Assembly: GCA_945865635.1 (NCBI GenBank)
Contig: CAMBEP010000016.1
Location: 1-64,000 of the forward strand
Reading direction: 5' to 3'
Source of the DNA: Candidatus Kuenenia stuttgartensis
GTDB lineage: Bacteria; Planctomycetota; Planctomycetia; Isosphaerales; Isosphaeraceae
Length of the DNA: 64,000 nt
Shown: positions 8,282 through 17,709 of the stretch, piece after piece
Position numbering within the stretch: the stretch's first letter is position 1
How the letters are laid out: each line of letters starts with the position of its first letter
Notes under the pieces: generated by a model
Databases searched by the model: none
What the model saw: the letters and a program-made list of their open reading frames with translations, nothing else
What the model was told of the DNA's origin: nothing
Translations under genes and position numbers: made by a program

Positions 8282-10081
8282 TTATCTTTGATCCAGCTTC
8301 CACAACGACCACTTTGTATCTTTCGCCACAAGCTTCCAAGAGCCGCAGTGCGGCGGTTGGCCTTCGGAGGTTGATTTTAATACAACGACCGCTGAATATT
8401 TTGATATCGCTTCACGGGCCTCATCCTCTGTCAAATTTAAAAAGGCAGCGACTCTTGCCCTCCGCACGTTATCCGGTTGCCATTCAGGATTCAAAATCGA
8501 ACATCCGCCGCACATTCTTGGCGACTCAAGCGCAATATAGGCCGCTCGATCCAATCCTTGAAGATATCCGTTCAAGGCATGGCGACGTATCAATTCATTA
8601 TCGCTCAACATACTGATATGTGAGCTGTAAGGTTCTTGATACATCTGAAATCCACGCGTATGAAATGCCAGCCAGTCTAGCTCGCCAGGCCCGATCAGCG
8701 CTGCATTCGAATTTAGTTGCAATGCTTCAAGTGGGCCAAGTAATGCTTTTGTATCCTGTTGCATCTGCCGGTATCGTGCTGGTTGAATCGATACGACTGT
8801 TCCATGTGTGCGTAAACCCAAGCCAATCAGGAAATAAACCAGAGATGCCGAATAAATCAGTCTTCGGCCGGTTTTATAAGGTGCAAGCCATTGGAAGAAA
8901 CCATAAATCAGTCCGAGTTCCAACATTGGGTGGGAAAGGTAGCTCCAATGCCAGTTCTCAAATTCCAAGCCTGTCAGAATTGCACTATTGGTCATGATAA
9001 AGGCAAAAATCGAAGTCAGCCATATTGTCCACAAAGTTCGGTGGCGAATCACCAGACTCATTACGGTCAAAAGGCTGATTTCCAAAAAATAAAATCGATT
9101 GAAAAGATAGATGAAACGAATCGAATCGCCCTTGGGCATGATTTGGCCACGGCAAAGTCTGTCTAAAATGGCCTGAGCTCCTGCCTGGTTTTGAATTTGT
9201 CGCTTGAAAATCACGTCAGGTAATCCAATCAGCACACCAATGATCAATGCCATGATCAGGTTTCTGGCGTATTTTTTATGTCTTTCTTGCTCAATACCGA
9301 GTTTGGCCAGAATGAGTGAGGCTACAGCCAGAATTCCCATCACTGGAATCAATACTGTCCAATAAAAGAAATATGTCAGTATATTTAATCCTAGCGCAAT
9401 GCCTGCCACTACGGTCCAAACCCGGTTTTCAGCACGAAAAATGGCCAGCAAGGCGATTATCGGGAGAAAATAATTGGTAAGCGGTGTGATCACTCGGAAA
9501 AACGGGAGCACAAGATCGTCGCTAATCGGAATCTCAGGGTGAGCGACTCGTTGAATTATAATCAGAAATGGCTGAATAAAAGATCGGCCATCAATCGATC
9601 CAGGATCAGACACAAAAATCAAAGCTGCCGAGCAAGCCACCCAAGGGCCTTCAGTAGAGTTTCGGAACAAGTAGTTCGTGATTAAAAAAACTGACACACC
9701 GAGCGAGAAACCACCGAGCAACCGCCAAATCAAGTTCAATTCTTCAGCGCCCCAACCGATCCTATGAACAAGCTGACTGATGGGCACCGTGTGAATCCAG
9801 GAATAAAGCACAGAGCCGCCTTCGCTGGCGGGTCGGTATGGGTCGTTCAAATGCCAGGATCCAAAGTAATTGGCCTTGTGGAAGGCCATGTACACAAAGT
9901 TGTCGGAGTTGCTCCAGAACGAGAAGTCCCCGTATCTCACCCAATTGATCAAGTGCGGCAAGATCGACAAAACGGTAATGCTTCCCGCGGTCACGATCAT
10001 TGGCCAAAGATAGAGGGCCATCCCTCTGCCTATTTGACCCGTGGATCGATCGTGGTTTGTCGGATTGCTGGTTGAGCTCAT
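8282..10081 (-). CDS. Polytopic membrane protein of unknown function
   Basis: 599 residues. After a short polar N-terminus there are roughly 10-11 hydrophobic helices, from about residue 25 to 415, then a soluble C-terminal part of about 180 residues. The overall plan (many helices, then a C-terminal periplasmic-like domain) resembles GT-C glycosyltransferases and related lipid-linked sugar transferases. An acidic segment after the first helix (SNSDNFVYMAFHKANYFG) sits where the GT-C catalytic loop would be, but no diagnostic motif settles this. I do not recognise the family. Start: ATG at 10081. It stands alone between two long intergenic regions. Confidence 0.75.
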   Translation of the reverse strand: MSSTSNPTNHDRSTGQIGRGMALYLWPMIVTAGSITVLSILPHLINWVRYGDFSFWSNSDNFVYMAFHKANYFGSWHLNDPYRPASEGGSVLYSWIHTVPISQLVHRIGWGAEELNLIWRLLGGFSLGVSVFLITNYLFRNSTEGPWVACSAALIFVSDPGSIDGRSFIQPFLIIIQRVAHPEIPISDDLVLPFFRVITPLTNYFLPIIALLAIFRAENRVWTVVAGIALGLNILTYFFYWTVLIPVMGILAVASLILAKLGIEQERHKKYARNLIMALIIGVLIGLPDVIFKRQIQNQAGAQAILDRLCRGQIMPKGDSIRFIYLFNRFYFLEISLLTVMSLVIRHRTLWTIWLTSIFAFIMTNSAILTGLEFENWHWSYLSHPMLELGLIYGFFQWLAPYKTGRRLIYSASLVYFLIGLGLRTHGTVVSIQPARYRQMQQDTKALLGPLEALQLNSNAALIGPGELDWLAFHTRGFQMYQEPYSSHISMLSDNELIRRHALNGYLQGLDRAAYIALESPRMCGGCSILNPEWQPDNVRRARVAAFLNLTEDEAREAISKYSAVVVLKSTSEGQPPHCGSWKLVAKDTKWSLWKLDQR

Positions 10082-10688
10082 GTCCTGAAGATACTCCCGT
10101 CCGAAAACCTAAACCCAAATGGTTGCTGGAAATGCGAGCCCATACCCACGACAGAGGACTGACTTTGCAGGTCTGCATCATAACCGATTCCTGAAAACTT
10201 TGTAGCAATGCTTCAGATAGTCATAAAAAAACAACATCATGATGAAAATGGTCAGATAGATCGCATTTTCAGTTTTACGATGATTCTCGGCAATCGCTCA
10301 AACGCTTTGGATCAAACGAAAAACATAATTACATAAGAGGTTCCCGAGATGCCCGCATTCTTATTTGGAAGGTTGAAAATAATCTCTGCCTGAGCGAGTC
10401 ATTTAATTCCGACCTCGTATGGTAAGTCAATTGGTTTGCAAACGATTGTCTGGAGCCAAAATGTAGACAAAATGATGACTCTTTTTCTAATTTGGGTATC
10501 GGAGTCATTTTGTTCCGTTTCACCGAAGGTGGGGCCAATTGGTGATGAGATAATGTGGCATTCTAGATTGTCCACGGATAGGAACCGGAGATGTGATTGG
10601 AAGCGATTACGTCCCTGAGCATTGGCGGGCCAGTGGCCGTTTTTTTTTCAAAGAGAAACTGGATGATTTGAAATGCGCTGGGTGGAGA
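10082..10688. other. Intergenic region, no confident gene
   Basis: About 600 bases with only short frames. A small GC hairpin with one bulge (10626-10639) followed by a run of nine or more T residues (10640-10648) reads as a weak plus-strand terminator, but no plus-strand gene precedes it. A short RNA could end there; nothing else supports one. Confidence 0.45.
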
Positions 10689-13376
10689 TCAGTCCACGTC
10701 CAGCCAGTTTTGGCCAGCGGCTATGTCCACTTCCAGTGGTACATCCAGATTCAGGGCGGTGTTCATGAGTCTTCGCACCAGTTCGCGGACTTGAGCGAGT
10801 TCCGTCTTTGGCACTTCAAAGACGAGTTCGTCATGAATTTGCAGGATCAGACGCGATTCTAATTTCAAGATGCGTAGTTCTTGGTCGATCTGGATCATCG
10901 CCATTTTGATCAAGTCTGCTGCCGAGCCTTGAATGACGGTGTTGATGGCCGTGCGTTCGGCCAGGTTGCGGTGGCGACCTGTGGTGGCCTTGATGCCTTG
11001 GATTGGTCGTCGTCGGCCGAGGATGGTTTTGACCTGTCCAGTGGATTTGGCTTCTTCCAGGATGGTGGTCATCCAGGTGTCGATACCTGGATAGTTTGCG
11101 AAATAGGCTTCAATAAATGAGGCGGCGGCGTTTTGGCTGATGTTCAGGCGGCTTGCCAGCCCGAATGCGCTCAAGCCATAAATGACGCCAAAGTTGACGG
11201 TTTTGGCCTGGCGGCGTTGCTCTTCAGTCACATCCGATTCGTCTACGCTGAAAATTTGGGCCGCTACGACATTATGGATGTCGCGACCGGTGTGGAAGGC
11301 TTCGAGTAATCCGGGGTCCTGGCAAAAGTGGGCCAGAATTCTGAGTTCGATCTGGCTGTAGTCGGCGGTCAAGAGGAGCCATTCTGGGCCTGGTGCAATG
11401 AAGGCTTGCCGGATCTGTCGGCCTTGATCGGATCGGACGGGGATATTTTGAAGGTTTGGGTCGCTGGAGCTTAGTCGGCCAGTGGCGGCGACGGTCTGGT
11501 TGAACGAGGCATGAACGCGACGATCCTGGCCCACGACTTGGGGCAGTGCATCGAGGTAGGTATTTTTGAGTTTTGAAAGCTGCCTGTGCTCCATGAGTAG
11601 TCGGGGCATGGGGTGAAGTGGGGCGAGTTCTTCGAGGATCTCAGCAGCGGTGGAGGGTTCGCCGCCGGGAGTTTTGCCAAGCACAGGCAATTGCAGGCGG
11701 TCATAGAGTATTTCGCGTAACTGTTGGGCACTGGCGATATTAAATGTGCCGCCGGCGTGAAGGTAAATGGATGTTTCGATTTGATCGAGTCGGTTTGCAA
11801 ATTCGTCGGAGAGCTGCCTGAGTCGGGGCACATCAACCATGACGCCGGCCATTTCCATTCGGGCCAGGACTTGGATCAAGGGCTGCTCTACGGTGCTGTA
11901 GGTGGTCCAGAGGTTTTGTTCTCGGACGATTGGCTCGAGTTTTTCGAGGATTCTCCAAGTGGCGTCCGCATCTTCGGCGGCATAGGTGGCGACAAGGGCC
12001 ACATCGACTTGGTCCATGGTTTTCTGGTTTTTGCCTTTTCCGATTAGGCTTGAGATGGGGATCATTTCATGATCGAGGAGGCGCTGGGAGAGTTCGTCAA
12101 GGCTGTGGTTTCGTTCACCCGATTCCAGAAGATAGCTCAGGACCATGGTGTCCATCATTTTGCCGGCGAGTGTGAGGCCAGCCTGGGCGAGTACAATCGA
12201 GTCGTATTTGATGTTTTGGCCAACGAGTGTGCGATCAGGGTCTTCGAGGATGGGCCGCAGTTTTTCGAGGACAAGGCTTTCGTCTAGTTTTCTATCGAAC
12301 ATTGGCCCACGTAAGGGGATATAGTAAGCCAGTTCTGGTTGCCATGCGAAGGAAAGGCCGACAAGTTTGGCGCGGCATGGGTTTTTGTCGGTGGTTTCGG
12401 TGTCGAGGCAGAATCGGGCCTGGCCGGCGAGTTGGTCGACAAACATGTCGAGCAATTCGGGAGTGTCGATGGTGCGATAGTCGGAATGCCATTCCTGAGC
12501 GGGAGTGGCTGATCCATAGAGGTCGGCGAAATCTTTCTGAAATTTATGGAATCCGCACTGCTGACAGAGTTTAACGGCATTAGGAATGTTGGGCGGGGTG
12601 AGTTTTAGGGTACCCCAGTCGGTGCCCAGTGCGAGGTCTGTCTGCAACTTGACGAGGGTTCTCGCGGTCAGTGCCGTTTGAGTATGTGCTTTAAGGGATT
12701 CGCGTTTTTTGTCGCCTTTGACTTTGTCGAGGTTGGCCAGCAGGTTGTCGAGCGTATCAAATTGCTGGAGCAGTTGTGCTGCGGTTTTAACGCCGATTCC
12801 GGGTACTCCAGGGATGTTGTCGGCGGCATCTCCAGTGAGAGCGAGCAGATCGACGATCTGATCGGGTCTGATGCCCCAGTCGGCAAGTAGAGCGGCTTCA
12901 TCCATGGTCTCTTGTTTTCGGATATTGAAGAGGCGTACCTGGGGGCCGATCAACTGTCGGGCGTCCTTGTCGGAGGTGCAGATGATGACGTCGAAGCCTT
13001 GCTCGACGCCCATTCTGGCGAGTGTGGCGATAACATCATCGGCTTCTGATCCGAGAGCTTCCACGACAGGCACTTCAAAGGCTTCAATGGCTTCTTTGAT
13101 GACGGGCAACTGGAGGCGTAAATCGGTGGGCATGGCTTCGCGATGGGCTTTGTAAGAGGGGAGGATGGCCTCACGGAAAACGGGTCCTGGTCCATCCCAT
13201 GCGGCGGCGAGATAATCGGGTTGATGGGTTTTAATGAGGTTCATCAAATCCCTCATGATTCCGAAAACGGCGTGAGTTGGTTGACCGGCTGGACCGGTCA
13301 TGGCTGGTATTGCGTGATAAACTTGGTAAATTAGAGAAAATGAGTCGAGAATGAAGAATTTTGGTCGATTGGCCAT
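10689..13376 (-). CDS. polA: DNA polymerase I
   Basis: 895 residues from the ATG at 13376; a TTG 39 bases upstream is in frame but less likely. Family A polymerase with all three classical domains. The N-terminal 5'-3' nuclease (residues 1-260) has the helix-hairpin-helix GVPGIGVKTAAQLL. The 3'-5' exonuclease domain near 320-480 keeps DTETT and YAAEDAD, so proofreading looks intact. The polymerase domain has motif A DYSQIELR near 674, motif B RRQAKTVNFGVIYG near 727 and motif C QIHDELVF near 846. It fills gaps after lagging-strand synthesis and excision repair. It is not part of an obvious operon. Confidence 0.98.
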   Translation of the reverse strand: MANRPKFFILDSFSLIYQVYHAIPAMTGPAGQPTHAVFGIMRDLMNLIKTHQPDYLAAAWDGPGPVFREAILPSYKAHREAMPTDLRLQLPVIKEAIEAFEVPVVEALGSEADDVIATLARMGVEQGFDVIICTSDKDARQLIGPQVRLFNIRKQETMDEAALLADWGIRPDQIVDLLALTGDAADNIPGVPGIGVKTAAQLLQQFDTLDNLLANLDKVKGDKKRESLKAHTQTALTARTLVKLQTDLALGTDWGTLKLTPPNIPNAVKLCQQCGFHKFQKDFADLYGSATPAQEWHSDYRTIDTPELLDMFVDQLAGQARFCLDTETTDKNPCRAKLVGLSFAWQPELAYYIPLRGPMFDRKLDESLVLEKLRPILEDPDRTLVGQNIKYDSIVLAQAGLTLAGKMMDTMVLSYLLESGERNHSLDELSQRLLDHEMIPISSLIGKGKNQKTMDQVDVALVATYAAEDADATWRILEKLEPIVREQNLWTTYSTVEQPLIQVLARMEMAGVMVDVPRLRQLSDEFANRLDQIETSIYLHAGGTFNIASAQQLREILYDRLQLPVLGKTPGGEPSTAAEILEELAPLHPMPRLLMEHRQLSKLKNTYLDALPQVVGQDRRVHASFNQTVAATGRLSSSDPNLQNIPVRSDQGRQIRQAFIAPGPEWLLLTADYSQIELRILAHFCQDPGLLEAFHTGRDIHNVVAAQIFSVDESDVTEEQRRQAKTVNFGVIYGLSAFGLASRLNISQNAAASFIEAYFANYPGIDTWMTTILEEAKSTGQVKTILGRRRPIQGIKATTGRHRNLAERTAINTVIQGSAADLIKMAMIQIDQELRILKLESRLILQIHDELVFEVPKTELAQVRELVRRLMNTALNLDVPLEVDIAAGQNWLDVD

Positions 13377-13701
13377 GGTTTTGAACTTTTCGATGAGATG
13401 GGGCGTCAAAATCAATAGTGATGGATAGAGGGAACGTGCCGAATTGCTGATTTGAAGTCACAGAAGAATTGATGGATTGTACGTAGGCTAAGTGTCGGGG
13501 GTGGATTTCGTCAACATGTGAATGGTAAGTGGGGGTCGACGAGTGGCGTTAAAATCGTCATAAGTCGAATCGCCGTATCAAACTCACATGAAAGATGGGG
13601 AATCTTGGAACTTAGAAACGTATGAGCATCGCTCATGTGCCATAATCGGATAATTGATGGCCTTCCGGCTTCAGAGTTCATCCGGTAGGAGCTAATGAAC
13701 C
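13377..13701. other. Divergent intergenic region between polA and a coiled-coil protein gene
   Basis: About 325 bases holding the promoters of two divergent genes; I cannot assign them securely. A small palindrome, ATGAGC-ATC-GCTCAT (13622-13636), lies 65 bases upstream of the plus-strand gene and could be an operator. Confidence 0.4.
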
Positions 13702-15336
13702 ATGGCGGCGAGCAACGATAATCAGGGTTTGAAAATTGCCGTGGCTGCGTTGGCCACATTCACAGTGCTTTTTGCAAGCACGACGTATTACTTCTACAGT
13801 GAGTCGTCCAAGGCGAACACCAAGGCGACGGCTGAGAGCAAAAAAGCGACTGAAGCCACAACCCAGCAAACCGCATCTGAGGAGGCCCTCAAGAATTTGG
13901 GGATTGCTTTAGGTTATGCGAATTTGAAGGCTGGCGAAGGCGGCACGTTTGCGGAAGTGGACGGGCTTAAAGCCTCGATCAACAAAACCGTAGCGGGCTT
14001 GCGTGAAAATGCGGAGAAGAGTATCAAGTCGAAGGTGCCTGATGCGCCTCAAGTGCGAGCTGAGCTGGTGAAAAGCCAGGATCTGGCGATCGTACTGGAA
14101 GATCAGGAGCGTGTGGCCAAGAAGATTCAGGCCAACCCGACGGCTGACCTGCGTTCGATGGTTGAGAATCTGAATGACTTGGTGAAGGCAACGATCGATA
14201 CGGAAATTGCCTTCTTTCTGGATAACTACAATCTTCGTAAAGCGTTGTCAAATGTGAACAACCTTCACGAAGCCCAACTCAAAACCTCAAGCGATGAGTT
14301 GAAGAAGGTTAAAACGGATCTTCAGGCTGAGCAGAAGAAGCATGAAGAAGGTCGTGTGGATCTAACGGAAAATCTGGAAACCTCACGTCGCGAATCGAAT
14401 CAGAAAGAGACAGAACTTGCTGCCATGCAGGGCACTCTGGCTGAAGAGCGCGGCAAGCACACTACGGAGAAGACGGATCTTCGTGGCCAATTGATTGGTC
14501 TTCGCGAGAGGATTGAGCGTAAGGAAGAGGTGCTTGATGTCAAGGACGGTACGATCTCGTTTGTCGATTATTTGACGAAGCAGATTCGTATGGATGTGAA
14601 TCGTTCCATGGGTGTTCGGCCCACGATGAGATTCACAGTTTTTGACAAGAAGGCTGTCGGAATTCCAAGCGACAAGCCAAAAGGCCAGATTGAAGTGACC
14701 GAAGTCGGCAATCAGTATAGTATTGGCAGAATCATTGAGACCAAGGATCTGGCCAAGCCGATTGTTGCTGGCGACCTGCTTTATTCGGCTGGCTGGAATG
14801 CTTCGGATCCTCAGAAGTTTGCACTGATTGGTTCGCTTGACCTCGATCTGGACGGTAAAGACGACCGGGCCGATCTCAAACGCATGATCAGCTCAGCCGG
14901 TGGGGTGGTCACTTATGACCTAAAGTTGGACAAGGGCAAAGAAGCTGAGGTGGGCAAGCTTTCCGGTCAGATTGCCTGGTATGTGGATGACGACCGCCCA
15001 ATGACGGCCCAACAGCTGAGGGAATTGAGTCAGGCGGAACGGGATTTCTTGCAGCGTCGCAATGAAGTTTTGCGAGAAGCGAGGAGTCTTGGGATTCGGC
15101 CACTGCCATTGACACGGCTTCCAGGAGTTCTTGGTTATTCGATGCGTAACCTACGAACGTCGCCTGTGGAAGGTGTCGATCAAAAGGGCTTGAAAGAGCT
15201 TGCAAATCCATCAGGCAAAGCCATTCAGCCTAAATCTGAAACGGATAAGCCTGAGACTCCTGCAACATCGGAAGAGGCCGCACCGGCACCAGCGGCGACT
15301 TCAGAATCCGCCAACCAAGCGAAACCAGTCGACTGA
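13702..15336 (+). CDS. Membrane-anchored coiled-coil protein, function unknown
   Basis: 544 residues. TAGGAG lies upstream of the ATG. One transmembrane helix (about residues 10-32) is followed by an Ala/Lys/Thr-rich segment and a long helical, coiled-coil region to about residue 285, densest at 195-285 and rich in Glu, Lys and Gln. A globular domain follows (about 295-470). A segment reading LDLDLDGKDDRADLKRMISS then AGGVVTYDLKLDKG resembles the start of a BRCT-like fold, which would be unusual for a protein outside the cytoplasm. The C-terminus is a low-complexity Pro/Ala/Ser/Glu tail. Topology suggests most of the protein is periplasmic. I do not recognise a named family. A strong terminator follows. 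Confidence 0.85.
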   Translation: MAASNDNQGLKIAVAALATFTVLFASTTYYFYSESSKANTKATAESKKATEATTQQTASEEALKNLGIALGYANLKAGEGGTFAEVDGLKASINKTVAGLRENAEKSIKSKVPDAPQVRAELVKSQDLAIVLEDQERVAKKIQANPTADLRSMVENLNDLVKATIDTEIAFFLDNYNLRKALSNVNNLHEAQLKTSSDELKKVKTDLQAEQKKHEEGRVDLTENLETSRRESNQKETELAAMQGTLAEERGKHTTEKTDLRGQLIGLRERIERKEEVLDVKDGTISFVDYLTKQIRMDVNRSMGVRPTMRFTVFDKKAVGIPSDKPKGQIEVTEVGNQYSIGRIIETKDLAKPIVAGDLLYSAGWNASDPQKFALIGSLDLDLDGKDDRADLKRMISSAGGVVTYDLKLDKGKEAEVGKLSGQIAWYVDDDRPMTAQQLRELSQAERDFLQRRNEVLREARSLGIRPLPLTRLPGVLGYSMRNLRTSPVEGVDQKGLKELANPSGKAIQPKSETDKPETPATSEEAAPAPAATSESANQAKPVD

Positions 15337-15361
15337 TTTGCTGGATATTCCCTGAATGACG

Positions 15362-15394
15362 AAAAGCACTCTCGGATCGAGAGTGCTTTTTTTT
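15362..15394 (+). terminator. Strong intrinsic terminator
   Basis: A 13-bp stem, AAAAGCACTCTCG (15362-15374) with CGAGAGTGCTTTT (15378-15390), a 3-base loop and an 8-base T run (15387-15394). It lies 25 bases past the coiled-coil gene stop. Confidence 0.9.
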
Positions 15395-15451
15395 GGGATT
15401 GATGACGAACTGAAATTTTTTTGAAGTGGGTGGTTTGGAAGTTTCAAGGGA

Positions 15452-15479
15452 CAAGGCGTTGTTTTTAAACAACGCCTTG
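15452..15479 (-). terminator. Hairpin downstream of citrate synthase
   Basis: A perfect 13-bp stem, CAAGGCGTTGTTT (15452-15464) with AAACAACGCCTTG (15467-15479), about 48 bases past the end of the minus-strand citrate synthase gene. It lacks a minus-strand T tract, so termination may be inefficient or the hairpin may stabilise the 3' end. Confidence 0.5.
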
Positions 15480-15526
15480 GACGAAAAAGATGCTTGGATT
15501 TTAGAAGATGTTCAGTCAGACGATTC

Positions 15527-16684
15527 TCATCCGCGCTGGTCGATCGGTTTGATTGGCCGATTGGCCGGGCCTGTGTAGCGTGCCCGAGGGCGCATCAGGC
15601 GATTGGAATCGAGTTGTTCGATGATATGGGCTGACCAGCCGGAGACGCGGGCCAAAGCAAAGATTGGCGTGTAGACTTCGGTCTTGAGGCCCATGTAATA
15701 ATAAAGACGGGCGGTAGGCCAGTCGACATTAGGCGGGAGTTTCTTCTGGATGGTGACTTCTCGCTCGATTGGTTCGGCGATTTTCTCCCATCGGTCGTCG
15801 CCAATTTCCTGAGCCAGTTTCTGACACCAGACTTTGAGGATCCGAGCTCGTGGGTCTCCGGTCTTGTAAACGCGGTGACCGAAGCCCATGATCCGTTTTT
15901 TCTGAACCAGTGCATCCTGGATCCAGTCTTCGGCATGGTCGGGCGACCCGACTTCGACAAGCACTTTCCAGGCCTCTTCGTTGGCACCACCGTGCAATGA
16001 TCCCTTGAGGGTGCCGACGGCGGCAACGATCCCGGAATAGATGTCAGAGAGAGTGGAGACTGTGACACGGGCAGCGAATGTGGAGGCATTCAGTTCGTGT
16101 TCGGCATAAAGCACGAGCGAGAGGTCAAATGCCTTCGCCATGGAATCGCTAGGCTTCACACCATTATACATATAGAGGAAGTTGGCGGCATGATTGAGCG
16201 ATTTGTCAGGCGCGATTGGTTCAAGGCCTGCCAATAGTCGCTCGCGGGCGGCCACAGCGGTGGCAGTTTTCGCCACAATGCGTTCGGCTTTTCGGACATT
16301 CGCTGCGTGGTCTGTGGGAGAGGCGTTTACCTCAAGGTCGTAGTGCGAAATGATGCTCAGGCTCGTGCGCAGGACATCCATCCCGTGGGCGGATTTCGGA
16401 ATCTGCCGAAGCAGTTCGATCAGCTCTGCAGGAATCGACCGCTGGGCACGCAACCGGCTGTCAAATTCAGCAAGCTGGCTGGTGTTTGGCAGTTCGCCGT
16501 GAAGCAAAAGGTAGGACGCTTCCTCATAGCAGACATGGTCAGCCAGATCTTCGATCCGGTAGCCACGATACTCCAGATCGCCGTCACCTTTGCGACCCTC
16601 AAGGTTTGTGATCGCAGTCTCATTGGAAATGACGCCTTCCAGCCCTGGATAATAGATACCGGGCAATTCCGAATCGGTACTCAT
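15527..16684 (-). CDS. gltA: Citrate synthase
   Basis: 385 residues, the short (about 380 residues) citrate synthase type found in Bacillus and many other bacteria. It condenses acetyl-CoA and oxaloacetate at entry to the TCA cycle. Visible signatures: the N-terminal GLEGVISNETAIT segment, the catalytic His in LHGGANEEAW near residue 229, the second active-site His in GFGHRVYKTGDPRAR near 268 and the conserved C-terminal arginine region. It could also accept propionyl-CoA (2-methylcitrate synthase), but no prp genes are near. It is transcribed alone from the promoter at 16831-16860, and its 5' leader is about 140 bases. Confidence 0.95.
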   Translation of the reverse strand: MSTDSELPGIYYPGLEGVISNETAITNLEGRKGDGDLEYRGYRIEDLADHVCYEEASYLLLHGELPNTSQLAEFDSRLRAQRSIPAELIELLRQIPKSAHGMDVLRTSLSIISHYDLEVNASPTDHAANVRKAERIVAKTATAVAARERLLAGLEPIAPDKSLNHAANFLYMYNGVKPSDSMAKAFDLSLVLYAEHELNASTFAARVTVSTLSDIYSGIVAAVGTLKGSLHGGANEEAWKVLVEVGSPDHAEDWIQDALVQKKRIMGFGHRVYKTGDPRARILKVWCQKLAQEIGDDRWEKIAEPIEREVTIQKKLPPNVDWPTARLYYYMGLKTEVYTPIFALARVSGWSAHIIEQLDSNRLMRPRARYTGPANRPIKPIDQRG

Positions 16685-16830
16685 ACAATAGACCTCGTGA
16701 CGAATGACCGTAGAAGATGTCGGCCATGAAGCAATGATCAGTGCCGGTCGAGCGAAAGAACGAGACCAAGCTCGGGTGAACCTGAGTCGCAGGTGCCAGA
16801 GACAAACTTGTTCCCACCGGACTTTTCAAA

Positions 16831-16860
16831 AGTATAGTCAAAAATGGGCTCGAGTTCCAA
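16831..16860 (-). promoter_or_regulatory. Sigma-70-type promoter for citrate synthase
   Basis: On the minus strand TTGGAA (16860-16855) is followed by an 18-base spacer and TATACT (16836-16831). Transcription would start near 16824, well below the terminator of the RNA candidate upstream, so the two units look separate. Confidence 0.6.
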
Positions 16861-16912
16861 CAGGTATGGTTTAAAGGTTTCAAAAAAAGCATAAATTTCG
16901 ATTTAAAGTAGT

Positions 16913-16947
16913 AGAAGAAAAGCCACTACCGAAATCTCGGCAGTGGC
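16913..16947 (-). terminator. Intrinsic terminator of the small RNA candidate
   Basis: Reading the minus strand, GCCACTGCCGA pairs with TCGGTAGTGGC (11 bp, one G-U) across a 4-base loop and is followed by TTTTCTTC. This is a good terminator with no protein gene before it. Confidence 0.8.
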
Positions 16948-17083
16948 CATTCCTTGAGATCACCAGTCAGACCCCGGACACCAAGTCAGGTTGATTCCGC
17001 CTTCCGCCCAGACTGCGAAATCTGTCTGCCGGAGCTCAGGCTTGGTTGGCTTGGCTGCCCGGTTGGGCAACCTAAACCACTAC
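16913..17083 (-). ncRNA. Candidate structured small RNA, about 170 nt
   Basis: A GC-rich island in AT-rich surroundings with no open frame of quality. On the minus strand, in order: hairpin GGTTGCCC-AACC-GGGCAGCC (17072-17053); a domain closed by CTTGGT/ACCAAG (17046-17041 pairing with 16985-16980) that holds the stem TCCG..CAGAC / GTCTG..CGGA (17003-17033); then a strong intrinsic terminator (16947-16913). A weak -10, GATACA, lies at 17095-17090, with a poor -35. Size and layout would fit a 6S-like or other regulatory RNA, but the sequence matches no family I can name. The 3' end is better supported than the 5' end. The bases from 17084 to 17451 show nothing else convincing. Confidence 0.5.
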
Positions 17084-17451
17084 TCTTTTTGTATCCAATA
17101 GCGATGGTTTGATCAGGGGTTGGTCGGATATTTTCAAGGATTGAACGATTTTTGGGGTGGTGGGCCAGTCGAGTTTCATGGGGTTGTGTGCAGGTGGATT
17201 CTGGAGTACCGCAATCGTAAAACCTGAAACGAGTTGCTTTGGATATTCCGGTCTTTTGGTCCGATTTCGGGTGGGGGTGTCCGGGAGAGCTTTTTTGATA
17301 CACGGAACTTTTTTTGGTGTGTGTAGGTTGACAATTCCTTGTGAAGCTTGAAAACTAAGGATGAATTGATGTGTGAGTGCATGGAGTATTCCAGCATGTC
17401 GGGGAATTCATCTACGTTGCCGCATCTGATTAGTCATAAAGGGGTTGTATC

Positions 17452-17637
17452 ATGCCAGAAACTGTCGTTCACTTCCAGATTCGGATGCCACCCAGGATTC
17501 ATGAGAGCCTTGCGAGTTGGGCGAAGGATGACAAGGCTTCGTTAAATGCATTGATCGTTGGCTTGCTTGAGCGGGCCATTGATACGCATGGTAAGCCTGA
17601 AGAAAAGCCTGAGACGAGCAGCACTTCGAAGAAATAA
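17452..17637 (+). CDS. Small ribbon-helix-helix (Arc-like) DNA-binding protein
   Basis: 61 residues with an upstream AAGGGG. An N-terminal beta strand, VHFQIRMPP, is followed by two helices, IHESLASWAKDD and SLNALIVGLLERAID: the ribbon-helix-helix fold of Arc/CopG repressors and many antitoxins. The tail is Lys/Glu/Ser-rich and probably disordered. Such proteins bind operators as dimers. No toxin gene is adjacent; the next feature is tRNA-Asn. It could be a solitary regulator. Confidence 0.8.
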   Translation: MPETVVHFQIRMPPRIHESLASWAKDDKASLNALIVGLLERAIDTHGKPEEKPETSSTSKK

Positions 17638-17670
17638 CTCCAAAAATGGTCAAGCAATTTTAAAAAGTGC

Positions 17671-17699
17671 TTGATTAGTAGCACACGGTGGGTTATTAT
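17671..17699 (+). promoter_or_regulatory. Promoter of tRNA-Asn
   Basis: TTGATT (17671-17676), a 17-base spacer and TATTAT (17694-17699), ending 10 bases before the mature tRNA 5' end. Confidence 0.75.
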
Positions 17700-17709
17700 T
17701 TGGGTACAT

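Noticed and set aside
16913-17083. Cobalamin riboswitch
   Set aside because: GCCACTG occurs, which is part of the B12 riboswitch core, but here it is one arm of the terminator stem and the other core elements are missing. A separate promoter for gltA also lies below the structure.
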